DNA of 43,652 bases from Butyricicoccus sp. (GTDB lineage: Bacteria; Bacillota; Clostridia; Oscillospirales; Oscillospiraceae): positions 1-43,652 of the forward strand of contig JAMPGF010000002.1 in assembly GCA_023664105.1 (NCBI GenBank), in the 5' to 3' direction. This document shows positions 8,202-15,579 of the stretch, in pieces (position 1 is the first letter of the stretch; every line of letters begins with the position of its first letter). The position numbers were made by a program, and so were the translations under genes. A model generated the notes under the pieces. It made no database searches and was not told the origin of the DNA. It saw only the letters and a program-made list of their open reading frames with translations.

Positions 8202-8286
8202 CCCCGCCAGTTGGGCGGGGAAGGATTGCCATTTTTTAACTGCGTCGGGTATAATTTCCGGGGGAGGGGATGCTCCCCTCCCCCGG
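8202..8286 (-). other. Two GC-rich stem-loops between acsB and acsV
   Basis: Hairpin 1 is a perfect 13-bp inverted repeat, 8258-8270 with 8274-8286 (CCGGGGGAGGGGA, loop of 3). Hairpin 2 is a 7-bp stem, 8202-8208 with 8214-8220. Neither is followed by a T tract on the minus strand, so a simple terminator is unlikely. They may stabilise or process the mRNA, setting acsB above acsV levels (inference). They occupy the 137-bp gap. Confidence 0.7.
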
Positions 8287-8301
8287 ATTGCTTGGTTCTT
8301 C

Positions 8302-10431
8302 TTACATCAGCGGATCCATGGCCAGAACCGGGTGGTTCTTCTCGGTCAGGAATTCCATCAGCTGATCGCATTCGGTGCAGATGGTCTCGTCGGCAATGTA
8401 ATCGGTGAAGTTGTCTATGCCATACAGCTCCTTCGCGGTCTTGTTGAGCTTTTCCGCGACGTCATCCTTCAGCTCCTTCGGCATCCAGACGATACGCTCA
8501 ATGCCGCCCTCGGCAAAGATGAACTTCTTCGAGGAAATGAAGTGACGGCCGTGGCCCATATAGCCCGGGGTCTGAACGCCGCCGCCGGTGCAGGAGGCCA
8601 GCTCGCCGAAGGTCATGCCGGCGGGCGTCATGCCGGCATACTCGCGGTTGACAACGATAAAGCCGTTGGACGCGGGCTCAATGCCGCAAATGCACTCAAA
8701 GCAGCCGCAGGAGGTCATGGGATCCTCCAGGATGGAATACAGCGTGACGGAATCCACCGCGCCGTGGGTCGCTTCATGCACCATCTTGTCGACGGTCTCA
8801 TAGCGGCCGGTGCGCTCATCGTTGCAACCTTCCTTCACGATCGGCTGGCAGGGGCCGTTCTGGTTGAGCTCATAGGTCGCCTTGGCGTCGAGCCAGGACA
8901 CGGCGCCGCACAGGCCCAGGCGCTCCGGGGTCACCACGCAGCAGTGGGCCGGGGCGAAGGACTGGCAGAGGATGCACGTATAGAAGCGGTCCACCGCCTC
9001 GTCAGTCATGGAGTCAAGACGCTGGTCGCGCTGGTTGTAGCGCGGCATTGCTTCCTTCTCCAGGATCTCCTGCACCTTTGCCTTGTCAGTGACCAGAGTG
9101 ACCTGGCACTTATCCACGACGGCGTCAAATTCGTCCATAATCATATGGTAGAGGACTTCCGCAAAATGGGTCAGGCGCAGTCCCTTGTCATATGCGTCGT
9201 TGGAAATGCGGATGCGGATCTGGTTTCTCTGGCCGGTGTGCATGACACCTTCCATATAGTTGAACCATGCGTGGATCTTGCGCTCGATGACGGACTCGAA
9301 GTCGGGCTGCATCTTCTTCCCGGCCACTTCCACGTATGTAGCCAGAGCGAACTGCTGCTCTCCGGAGTCGATGTCGTCGCCGACGATGGTGATCTTGTGA
9401 TCCTCCACCCCAGCCATGTCGCGCATGGAAACCAGCTCGCAGGTCGGGTTCTTGGCTGACCAGAACTCGCACTTCATATCGCTCTTGCGGATGATCTCGC
9501 CCTCGAACGCGGCGGCAAACGCCACGGGAATCGGCAGCTCCTTGACCTTGATTTTGATGTTGCGCAGCTCCAGAGACTTCTTGACTGTCTCGGCGTGGTC
9601 GCACACGGACTCCAACGCGCCGGGGACCTGATTCTCTCCCAGGTCGACATCGACGATCACAGGGAAGCCCAGCGCGATGGCCCCCGCTCCGGCGGATACG
9701 ACCACCGGGTCGATCGCTCCGAAGGTGTTGACAAACGCGGGAACGCGGTTCTTGGTGTAGTCCAGCAGGCCGGGCAGATCGCCGCCCTTGAGGCTGCCGA
9801 AAATCAGCGCCGCGCGGACCGCGATGGTGACGACATGGATAACGCTCGTCACGTCATGGCCCAGGGGCACCACGCGGAAGTCCAAGCCCATCTTCACGCC
9901 GCACTCGGCGCACTGCTCGATCACGTCGCCCACCATACATGTCAGAAGGCCCTTGGACTGGTAATCCTTGACGATGGCCGCGACGTCGGCGGCATTGTCC
10001 GCCTTGCCCAGCACGACGGCCACGCCGGGGATATCTCCGGTGACCAGGGGAACGCCCAGGGAGCGGATGATGGGATCGGGGACAAAGCCGATGCCTGACT
10101 CGTCGGCGTAGGGGTCAGCCCCGTCGACATACTTCAGGCCCTCAAGGATCTCCGCGCCGACCGCCGTGGCAAGGCCCGCGTTGAGCGCCTGGCCCAAGTC
10201 CTCCTGGTTTGTGATCAAGCTCTTAAGTACGCCCACACAGGCGGGCAGGTCGCCCAGGGTCTTGACCTTCACGCCGGTAGCGGCGTAAATTGTCGGGAAG
10301 AAATACGCGGTATCGGGGAAAGCAATCTCTTTGTCAGCGCCGTACTTGGCAATGGCATCATTTACCGCGCCCTCAGTCAGGCCGGCAACCGCGTTGGAAC
10401 CGCCGTAGATAAGATCAGTCAAAACGCTCAT
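8302..10431 (-). CDS. acsB: Acetyl-CoA synthase catalytic subunit (ACS, CODH/ACS beta/alpha)
   Basis: ACS condenses a methyl group from the corrinoid protein, CO and CoA into acetyl-CoA at the Ni-Ni-[4Fe-4S] A-cluster. All cluster ligands are present: C486, C489, C498 and C508 for the cubane, and the C575-G-C577 motif for the distal nickel. These sit exactly 20 positions below the Moorella numbering as I recall it (C506/509/518/528, C595/597), with identical spacing. At 709 residues it is a full bacterial-type ACS including the N-terminal CODH-contacting region, but about 20 residues shorter at the extreme N-terminus. The ATG is preceded by TAGGAGG. It lies between the acsC-acsE fusion and acsV. 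The usual partner gene, acsA/cooS, is absent from the window. Confidence 0.96.
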   Translation of the reverse strand: MSVLTDLIYGGSNAVAGLTEGAVNDAIAKYGADKEIAFPDTAYFFPTIYAATGVKVKTLGDLPACVGVLKSLITNQEDLGQALNAGLATAVGAEILEGLKYVDGADPYADESGIGFVPDPIIRSLGVPLVTGDIPGVAVVLGKADNAADVAAIVKDYQSKGLLTCMVGDVIEQCAECGVKMGLDFRVVPLGHDVTSVIHVVTIAVRAALIFGSLKGGDLPGLLDYTKNRVPAFVNTFGAIDPVVVSAGAGAIALGFPVIVDVDLGENQVPGALESVCDHAETVKKSLELRNIKIKVKELPIPVAFAAAFEGEIIRKSDMKCEFWSAKNPTCELVSMRDMAGVEDHKITIVGDDIDSGEQQFALATYVEVAGKKMQPDFESVIERKIHAWFNYMEGVMHTGQRNQIRIRISNDAYDKGLRLTHFAEVLYHMIMDEFDAVVDKCQVTLVTDKAKVQEILEKEAMPRYNQRDQRLDSMTDEAVDRFYTCILCQSFAPAHCCVVTPERLGLCGAVSWLDAKATYELNQNGPCQPIVKEGCNDERTGRYETVDKMVHEATHGAVDSVTLYSILEDPMTSCGCFECICGIEPASNGFIVVNREYAGMTPAGMTFGELASCTGGGVQTPGYMGHGRHFISSKKFIFAEGGIERIVWMPKELKDDVAEKLNKTAKELYGIDNFTDYIADETICTECDQLMEFLTEKNHPVLAMDPLM

Positions 10432-10490
10432 TACAATTCCTCCTATGACTTATTATTTTGAATCATTTTTTCATACCATACTGTTCCCCG

Positions 10491-10519
10491 ATTAAAAGCG
10501 CGGCAGCGCTGCCGTGCGC
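10491..10519 (-). terminator. Hairpin with short T tract between acsC-E and acsB (weak or attenuating terminator)
   Basis: Bases 10498-10519 form a GC-rich near-palindrome centred on GGCAGC/GCTGCC. On the minus strand it is followed by TTTTAAT. The T run is short, so partial termination or mRNA processing ahead of acsB is more likely than a full stop. Confidence 0.5.
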
Positions 10520-10542
10520 AAATCCCGGATTTTCAAGCGAGA

Positions 10543-12807
10543 TTAAAACTCCAGATACGAATCGGAGTACAGCTCGTTGTTCTTGAAGATATCGCAGGAC
10601 TTGATGGTCTCCATCAGGCGGCGGTCATTGGGGTTGACAATAGCGGAGGTCAGGCCCTGCATCATTGCCATGGCCACAAGGGCGGAGTCCATAATGGGGC
10701 GGAGCGCCTTCGGCGCGCCGTTGGAGTTGTTGGACAGGCCGCCGGTGGAGTTCAGGCCCTCGTCGGCGAACATGCGGATGGCGCCCAGAACATCCATCTG
10801 CTTGTCCTGCATGCCCTTGACCACCAGGAACAGCGGGTCGAACCACATGTCCTTGGCGTCCATGCCCAGGCTCAGGCCGTGCTCAAGCATGTTGTGGCAG
10901 TGCATCATGCGCTCCTCATTGTCCTTGGCGATGCCGTCAGCCGAGCACAGGGCAACGACGATGGCGTCATTGGCCGCGGCCAGGTCGATGTAGCTCAGGC
11001 GGGAGCCGGCGTCTGCGGAGTTGACGATAGGCTTGCCGTTGGTGCGGTTGTAAACTCGTATGCCCGCCTCGATGGCCCGCTTGTTGGCGGTGTCCAGCGC
11101 CAAGGGCACGTTGTTGAAGTTCTCCTGGAGCAGCTTGACCGCCCAGGTCATCAGCTCGGGTCCGTTGGATTCCGCGGGCCCGATGTTCACGTCCAGATAG
11201 GTCGCGCCGGCGCGGATCTGCTCGGCCGCGCGCTTGAGGATGGGTTCGGGGTCCATCTTGTCCATTGCCTCGCGGATCACCGGGGAGATGCAGTGGATGC
11301 GCTCGCCGATGACAACGAACTTCTTCGACTCCGGATCGCGCTGGCGGTATGTAACTCCCATGTCCATGACCTTGATCTCGGGAATGACGAGCTTGTCGAA
11401 ATCAATGGGAGCGTCCGGGGAGACCTCGGGCTTTTTCGCCTCGACGGGCTTCTTGGACGCGGCGACGGCGGCGGCGGCCTTCTCATGCTCGCCGTCCTTG
11501 AGGAAGCGGACGATCTCAACCGCCTCGCGGGTGCCCACGACCACATTCCAGTCAGGCAGCTTTTCCTGTATCTCGCCCTTCATCACGGCCACCTTGCCGG
11601 GGATCACCAGGGTGCGGGAGTTGATTTTCTCCGCGATCTTGTACTCGTCAAAGAACTTCTTGACCGAGCCGGCGGAGAATTTTCCCGCGGCCCACGCCGT
11701 CAGGACAGACATGCCGGAGGCGTCGGTTATCAGCAGGTTTACGGGGACCTTGGAGCGCTCGGCCTCGCCGGAGACGAGGAAGTAGGTCAGCGCGAAGTCC
11801 ACCGTGAGCAGGCACGCGTCGTCCGGCGTCGCGCCGTTGAGCGGGTAAATGCCCGGCTCAACCTTCATGGGCTTCTGCGGGTCGGTGTAGATGTTCTGGC
11901 GCAGGCCGTGCAGCGGCAGGGACTCCGCGTAGCCCAGCTTCTCCATCACCAGTATGGAGCCGTACTTGACCGTGAACAGGGCCGCCAGCGCCGTCTGGAG
12001 GTGCGTGTCTCCCCCGGCCAGCCTGGTCAGGTCCACCAGGGACGGATAGCCCAGCGTGCGCACGCTGTCCTTGATGGCCGAGCGGCGGGAAATGACCGCG
12101 TTTGCGAAGGTCTCCTTTATCGAGCCAGCCGTAACGTCGATGATGAGGTTCTTGTTTCCGGCCTTTTCCAGCTTCTCCACCGTGTCATATATCTCCTGAA
12201 TGCTGGCGCCGCCAACGCCCAGGATGGCCTTATCTCCAACAGCCGCGTTCATCTGCTCCCAGTTGGAGGCGTCCGCGCCGTTGATGATCAGATCCTTGCC
12301 GACATCAAGAGCTGCCTTTGCCGCCTCGGGGTCCTTGGTATCCACGATCACGCCGCGGCCGGTGGTGGAGGCCTTCTTCACCGCGCCCGCCAGCTTGCCG
12401 GCGCCCTTGCCCTCGTCCCGGACATACACAAACTCCACATATTCCCGCTCGCCAATGCGCTCATAGTCCACCTTCTGAATATCGGCCAGCTTCGCGTCCA
12501 GCTCGCCGTCGTCCATGGCGGTGCCGACGCTGACGGCGTAGAGGTTGCGGGAAACAAACGTCTTATCATGACGGAACAGAACCGTCTCGCCGCCCAGCTT
12601 GTGCCCGGCGACCTCAAGGGACTTCATCGGAGGCGCCGTCGCGTCGGACAGCAGGGCAATGGCCTCATCAGACATGTACGGGCACTTTGTTATAGGGAGA
12701 GCGCCCTGTGCGACCTTCATGCAGAACGCCATGCAGGTGGGTACGCCGCACTCCTTGCAGTTCTTCTTCGGAGACAGCTTGAAAATATCCAGACCTTTTA
12801 CTGCCAT
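10543..12807 (-). CDS. acsC/acsE: Fusion of CoFeSP large subunit (AcsC) with methyl-THF:CoFeSP methyltransferase (AcsE)
   Basis: One 754-residue frame joins two normally separate Wood-Ljungdahl proteins. Residues 1 to about 440 are AcsC: an N-terminal [4Fe-4S] motif C17-x2-C20-x4-C25-x16-C42, a TIM-barrel body and a B12-binding C-terminal part (LLITDASGMSVLTAW). Residues about 445-496 form an Ala/Lys/Pro-rich linker. Residues 497-754 are AcsE, a DHPS-like pterin-binding barrel. Its conserved segments are FVVIGERIH, TYLDVNIGP, LALDTANK, WFDPLFLVVKG and GLSNNSNGAP; its 258 residues compare with about 262 in Moorella. There is no frameshift or internal stop. The ATG at 12807 has AAGGAGG upstream; the longer frame to 12966 overlaps acsD and lacks support. 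The fusion places methyl donor enzyme and corrinoid acceptor on one chain. Confidence 0.93.
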   Translation of the reverse strand: MAVKGLDIFKLSPKKNCKECGVPTCMAFCMKVAQGALPITKCPYMSDEAIALLSDATAPPMKSLEVAGHKLGGETVLFRHDKTFVSRNLYAVSVGTAMDDGELDAKLADIQKVDYERIGEREYVEFVYVRDEGKGAGKLAGAVKKASTTGRGVIVDTKDPEAAKAALDVGKDLIINGADASNWEQMNAAVGDKAILGVGGASIQEIYDTVEKLEKAGNKNLIIDVTAGSIKETFANAVISRRSAIKDSVRTLGYPSLVDLTRLAGGDTHLQTALAALFTVKYGSILVMEKLGYAESLPLHGLRQNIYTDPQKPMKVEPGIYPLNGATPDDACLLTVDFALTYFLVSGEAERSKVPVNLLITDASGMSVLTAWAAGKFSAGSVKKFFDEYKIAEKINSRTLVIPGKVAVMKGEIQEKLPDWNVVVGTREAVEIVRFLKDGEHEKAAAAVAASKKPVEAKKPEVSPDAPIDFDKLVIPEIKVMDMGVTYRQRDPESKKFVVIGERIHCISPVIREAMDKMDPEPILKRAAEQIRAGATYLDVNIGPAESNGPELMTWAVKLLQENFNNVPLALDTANKRAIEAGIRVYNRTNGKPIVNSADAGSRLSYIDLAAANDAIVVALCSADGIAKDNEERMMHCHNMLEHGLSLGMDAKDMWFDPLFLVVKGMQDKQMDVLGAIRMFADEGLNSTGGLSNNSNGAPKALRPIMDSALVAMAMMQGLTSAIVNPNDRRLMETIKSCDIFKNNELYSDSYLEF

Positions 12808-12824
12808 TGTGTGTTCCTCCTTAC

Positions 12825-13769
12825 TCAGACCAGTTCGTCGATCATCCGGGCAATCGCCCCAATGGCGTCCGGATGGCGCATGATGACAGCGTCGGAGCCA
12901 CCGGCCAGGCATGCCGCGGCCGTTGCGATTTCCATCTCGATGCCGCGCTCTTCCGCGTCGCCCCACTCGGGCATTTCCGCTTCCGGCATGATCGATTCCT
13001 TCACGCCCCAGGTCTCCGGCGAGACCGGCGTCATAATCGGCATCTGGAGCTGCGCGTCGCCCTGTCCCAGGGCGGCCAGCTTGATGCGCTCAAGCGTGGA
13101 AGCGAGGTACTCAAAGCCGTAACCCGCCGCGGCGGAGCCCGCCTGCATCACGATGGATTCGGGATTGACGCCCAGCTGGGTCATCACGGTGTTGAGCTGC
13201 TTGGCGAGGTTGATGTCCACCGCGGATTCAGCGCCGACCTTCTGGCCGTAGGCCAAGGCCGCCGAAGCGCCCACAGTCTTGTAGTTTTCCTCCCTGGCCG
13301 AGAGCACGAGTATGTTCTTTCCGCTCAGCTTTTCGGAGATCTTCGTAAACAGCTCCGCGTCCTTCTCGATATCCTTGCAGCCCATAATAACGAGCGGCAG
13401 CTCGATCTTCGCGGCGACTGCCTCGGCCAGAGCCGCGCACTCCTCCACGGATTTGTTCGCGCCGTTCGGATCGGCGCCGTCAAGGTGCAGCACGATAAAC
13501 GACACGCCCGGGATGCTCTGAGCCCGAACGGCCATCTCCTCAACGCTGCCGCAGCCGTCATAAAAAGCCTTCAGCTTCGGCTGCGCGTACACCTCCAGCG
13601 CCCCGTCGGTGATCTCCGCGCCGATCTTCGGCGCGTTTTCGATGGGCGCGTCGAAGCTGTAAAACGGCAGCACGTTGTTTCCGCCGATCCGGACCGCCTT
13701 GTCCCCGGTTCCGAGAACGACTGTGTTGGTTTTGGCGTTGAACGCCTGTGTCTTCGGTGCAAATGGCAT
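12825..13769 (-). CDS. acsD: Corrinoid iron-sulfur protein small subunit (AcsD)
   Basis: AcsD pairs with AcsC as the heterodimeric CoFeSP that carries the methyl group from AcsE to ACS. It forms a TIM barrel supporting the cobamide. The 314-residue length matches the family (about 310-325). Recognisable segments are LGTGDKAVRIGG near the N-terminus, SFIVLHLDGADPN, PLVIMGCKDIEKD, SIVMQAGSAAAGYGFEY and the C-terminal DAVIMRHPDAIGAI. A strong GGGGGG ribosome binding site precedes the ATG. The gene lies 17 bases before the acsC-acsE start and downstream of cooC, so stoichiometric expression with AcsC is likely. Confidence 0.95.
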   Translation of the reverse strand: MPFAPKTQAFNAKTNTVVLGTGDKAVRIGGNNVLPFYSFDAPIENAPKIGAEITDGALEVYAQPKLKAFYDGCGSVEEMAVRAQSIPGVSFIVLHLDGADPNGANKSVEECAALAEAVAAKIELPLVIMGCKDIEKDAELFTKISEKLSGKNILVLSAREENYKTVGASAALAYGQKVGAESAVDINLAKQLNTVMTQLGVNPESIVMQAGSAAAGYGFEYLASTLERIKLAALGQGDAQLQMPIMTPVSPETWGVKESIMPEAEMPEWGDAEERGIEMEIATAAACLAGGSDAVIMRHPDAIGAIARMIDELV

Positions 13770-13795
13770 TTGCGTTTCCCCCCTAAAAAGTTTGA

Positions 13796-14563
13796 TTACA
13801 ATTCTAGTTCTTTTATAATACCGGCCAGCGCCTTCTTTATAGGCGCGGAATCCGGAACATGGGCGCTTGGTTTTCCTTCGCAGTCAGCCTCATACACCGC
13901 CTGGTCCTGGGGCAGCACCCCGGCAAGCTCCAAGCCGTGCTTTTCGATCTCCTCCGCAACGCCGGAACTGAGCTTTCCCTCCGGCGCGCGGTTGACGATC
14001 AGCTTCATCCGTCCGGGGTTAAGGCCCAGGTCTCTGGCCATTTCCGCTATCCGTCCCACCGCCTGAATGCCGCGGCGTGAACAGTCGGAGACCAGCAGCA
14101 GCGTGTCAATGTGCGGAAGCGTGCCACGGGCGATATACTCCATGCCGGCCTCGTTGTCGATGACCATATAGCGGTAATTCCCCGCGTACTTTTCCAGCTG
14201 AGTCTGGAGGATACCGTTGACGAAGCAGTAACAGCCCTTTCCCTGGGTGCGGCCCATCACCAGCATGTCGAAGTCGTCCTCCTCGATCAGCGCCGAGCCG
14301 AAGCGGAATTCGGCATAGTCCGCCTTTGTCATGCCGGCGGGGACCGTGTCGCCGCGCTTTTCCGCCTGCGCCATCTCCTCGCGTACATCGCCCAGAGTCG
14401 TTTCCACCTCAACGCCCAGGACCTCGTTCAGATTGGAATTGGCGTCGGCATCGACCACAAGTATCGGCGCTTTCCCGCTCCGGCACAGATAGTCCACAAG
14501 CATGCCGCATGTGGTGGTTTTCCCGACGCCGCCTTTTCCGGCGATCGCAATGGTATGGGTCAC
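13796..14563 (-). CDS. cooC: CooC-type nickel-insertion ATPase for CODH/ACS maturation
   Basis: This MinD/SIMIBI-class ATPase delivers nickel during maturation of carbon monoxide dehydrogenase or acetyl-CoA synthase. It shows a deviant Walker A (GKGGVGKTT, residues 9-17), a VVDADANSN switch and the family-defining C111-x-C113 metal-binding pair in GKGCYCFVNG. These cysteines bind Ni or Zn at the dimer interface in characterised CooC. At 255 residues the length is typical. The start is GTG at 14563, positioned by GGAGG seven bases upstream. It sits between the small nickel-associated genes and acsD. Because no CODH subunit is encoded here, its client in this operon may be AcsB (AcsF-like role); that assignment is inferred. 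Confidence 0.92.
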   Translation of the reverse strand: MTHTIAIAGKGGVGKTTTCGMLVDYLCRSGKAPILVVDADANSNLNEVLGVEVETTLGDVREEMAQAEKRGDTVPAGMTKADYAEFRFGSALIEEDDFDMLVMGRTQGKGCYCFVNGILQTQLEKYAGNYRYMVIDNEAGMEYIARGTLPHIDTLLLVSDCSRRGIQAVGRIAEMARDLGLNPGRMKLIVNRAPEGKLSSGVAEEIEKHGLELAGVLPQDQAVYEADCEGKPSAHVPDSAPIKKALAGIIKELEL

Positions 14564-14596
14564 TTTGATTCCTCCAATGTCTTATTTTAAAAAGTA

Positions 14597-14830
14597 TCAG
14601 CCGTCAATCAGCGTGAACAGAAATTTTTGATAAATGTCGCCGGTTTTGACGAAAATCGTCGCGTCCCCGTTTTCCCGGCGCTGTACATCAAGCTCGCACT
14701 GCTGGCCGGAAAACAGCCCGCGGACGTATTGCTCGGGATCATCGCAGGATATCTCGTCAAAAAACACGTCGCGCATCTGGTTGTTTTTGCAGGAATTGGG
14801 TATCTCCCGCACCACTTCATACGCTTTCAT
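14597..14830 (-). CDS. Unknown 77-aa protein between cooT and cooC
   Basis: I do not recognise a family. The product (MKAYEVVREIPNSCKNNQMR...) is small, soluble and acidic, with three cysteines (C14, C29, C45) and no membrane segment. Its ATG overlaps the cooT stop (ATGA), so the two are translationally coupled, and cooC follows after 33 bases. Position among nickel-maturation genes suggests a metal-handling or CODH/ACS assembly accessory role. That is inference from context only. Codon use looks like its neighbours. Confidence 0.7.
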   Translation of the reverse strand: MKAYEVVREIPNSCKNNQMRDVFFDEISCDDPEQYVRGLFSGQQCELDVQRRENGDATIFVKTGDIYQKFLFTLIDG

Positions 14831-15024
14831 TGCACAGCCTTCTCGCGTACCACGGCCACGCCCTCCACCAGGTTTGCCATGACCAGCTCGCCCTCGAAAG
14901 ACAGCTGCCGCTCCATCAGATCCGTCAGCACGATATTACCGTCCCGGTACTCAATCGTCGCGACGTTCTTCATGAGCATATTGTCCTGCTCAACGCTGCC
15001 GCGATAAACTGTAGAAAGACACAT
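14827..15024 (-). CDS. cooT: CooT family nickel-binding protein
   Basis: This 65-residue protein begins MCLSTVY. It matches the CooT family, where Cys2 immediately after the initiator is the key nickel ligand of the homodimer. CooT is an accessory nickel chaperone for carbon monoxide dehydrogenase in Rhodospirillum rubrum. The length is typical of the family (about 60-70). GGAGGGG lies just upstream of the ATG. It is coupled to the 77-aa gene by a 4-base overlap and follows the His-rich protein gene, making a compact nickel-handling front end to the operon. Confidence 0.85.
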   Translation of the reverse strand: MCLSTVYRGSVEQDNMLMKNVATIEYRDGNIVLTDLMERQLSFEGELVMANLVEGVAVVREKAVQ

Positions 15025-15038
15025 CAGTCTCCCCTCCC

Positions 15039-15353
15039 TTACTCCAGCTTTTCCAGAACGCCCTGCAGCCGCGCGTTCGCCTGCTGATATTCCTTCACCG
15101 CCTGCATCACCTGCTCATACTGCCCGTGCCCGCCGTGGGTGTCCAGCTGTTCGGCAAGCTCCGCCAGCTCCCTGATGTGGGCGGCATTGTGTCCGACCAT
15201 ATAGCGGAGCATAGCCACCAGCTCCTCCATAGGGGTGGCGCCGGACTCGTGATCATGGTGGTGGTGTTCATGGTCGTGATCGTGTCCATGTTCGTGATCG
15301 TGTCCATGTTCGTGATCGTGTCCATGTTCGTGATCGTGTCCATGTTCGTGCAT
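15039..15353 (-). CDS. Histidine-rich metal-binding protein, probable nickel chaperone/store (CooJ-like)
   Basis: The first ~36 of 104 residues contain about 19 histidines arranged as HEHGHD hexapeptides, followed by HHHH. The remainder is a predicted helical/coiled-coil segment (MEELVAMLRYMVGHNAAHIREL ... ARLQGVLEKLE, split by HGGHG). CooJ of R. rubrum also couples a helical part with a His-rich tail for nickel, though there the tail is C-terminal, so homology is not claimed. Start: ATG with GAGGTG upstream. It is the promoter-proximal gene of the acs operon, ahead of cooT and cooC. A nickel-buffering role is inferred from composition and context. Confidence 0.78.
   Translation of the reverse strand: MHEHGHDHEHGHDHEHGHDHEHGHDHDHEHHHHDHESGATPMEELVAMLRYMVGHNAAHIRELAELAEQLDTHGGHGQYEQVMQAVKEYQQANARLQGVLEKLE
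15276..15347. repeat. Four perfect tandem copies of an 18-bp unit in the His-rich gene
   Basis: Units 15276-15293, 15294-15311, 15312-15329 and 15330-15347 are identical (plus-strand unit GTGATCGTGTCCATGTTC). Each encodes one HEHGHD hexapeptide on the minus strand. Copy-number change would keep frame and alter metal capacity. Confidence 0.92.
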
Positions 15354-15393
15354 GAAATTTCACCTCGCTTTTCCGCTTACATTATTGCTACTT

Positions 15394-15423
15394 ATTATCT
15401 CACTTTTATGGTGCTCCTGTCAA
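15394..15423 (-). promoter_or_regulatory. Candidate promoter of the acs carbonyl-branch operon
   Basis: On the minus strand a perfect TTGACA (15423-15418) is followed after 18 bases by GATAAT (15399-15394), about 40 bases before the His-rich gene start. It faces away from the fhs promoter in a shared divergent region. Confidence 0.65.
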
Positions 15424-15474
15424 TAGCCGTAATCCACACTTTGAAATTTTTTTAACAAATAATTCATTCTGCCC

Positions 15475-15503
15475 TTGCCTCAGCCTGCCGGACATGCTAT
15501 AAT
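15475..15503 (+). promoter_or_regulatory. Candidate promoter of the fhs methyl-branch operon
   Basis: TTGCCT (15475-15480), 17 bases, then a perfect TATAAT (15498-15503), about 77 bases before the fhs start. The -35 boxes of this and the acs promoter lie about 50 bases apart, leaving room for a common regulator. The intervening AT-rich stretch shows no clear palindrome. Confidence 0.68.
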
Positions 15504-15579
15504 AGGCGCAAGCGGCTGTTTTTGGCAAAAAATTCACTGTGAAGCAAAATATTTTATAAACTACAAGGAGGCAACACAA

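Noticed and set aside
8258-8286. GC-rich hairpin after acsB considered as an operon terminator
   Set aside because: No T tract follows on the minus strand, and acsV, which belongs functionally to the operon, is directly downstream.
12808-12966. 53-residue N-terminal extension of the AcsC-AcsE frame
   Set aside because: It overlaps acsD, is arginine-rich shadow sequence, and the ATG at 12807 has a strong ribosome binding site and the conserved AcsC start.
10879-13122. Long plus-strand frame (747 codons) opposite acsC-E and acsD
   Set aside because: It is antisense to clearly recognised proteins, has no family motifs and arises from GC-rich codon bias. The same applies to long antisense frames opposite fhs (15406-16956) and the CoA ligase (36962-38905).
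15276-15347. Tandem 18-bp repeats considered as a CRISPR array
   Set aside because: There are no spacers; the units are contiguous and encode HEHGHD peptides in a gene with a good start and context.
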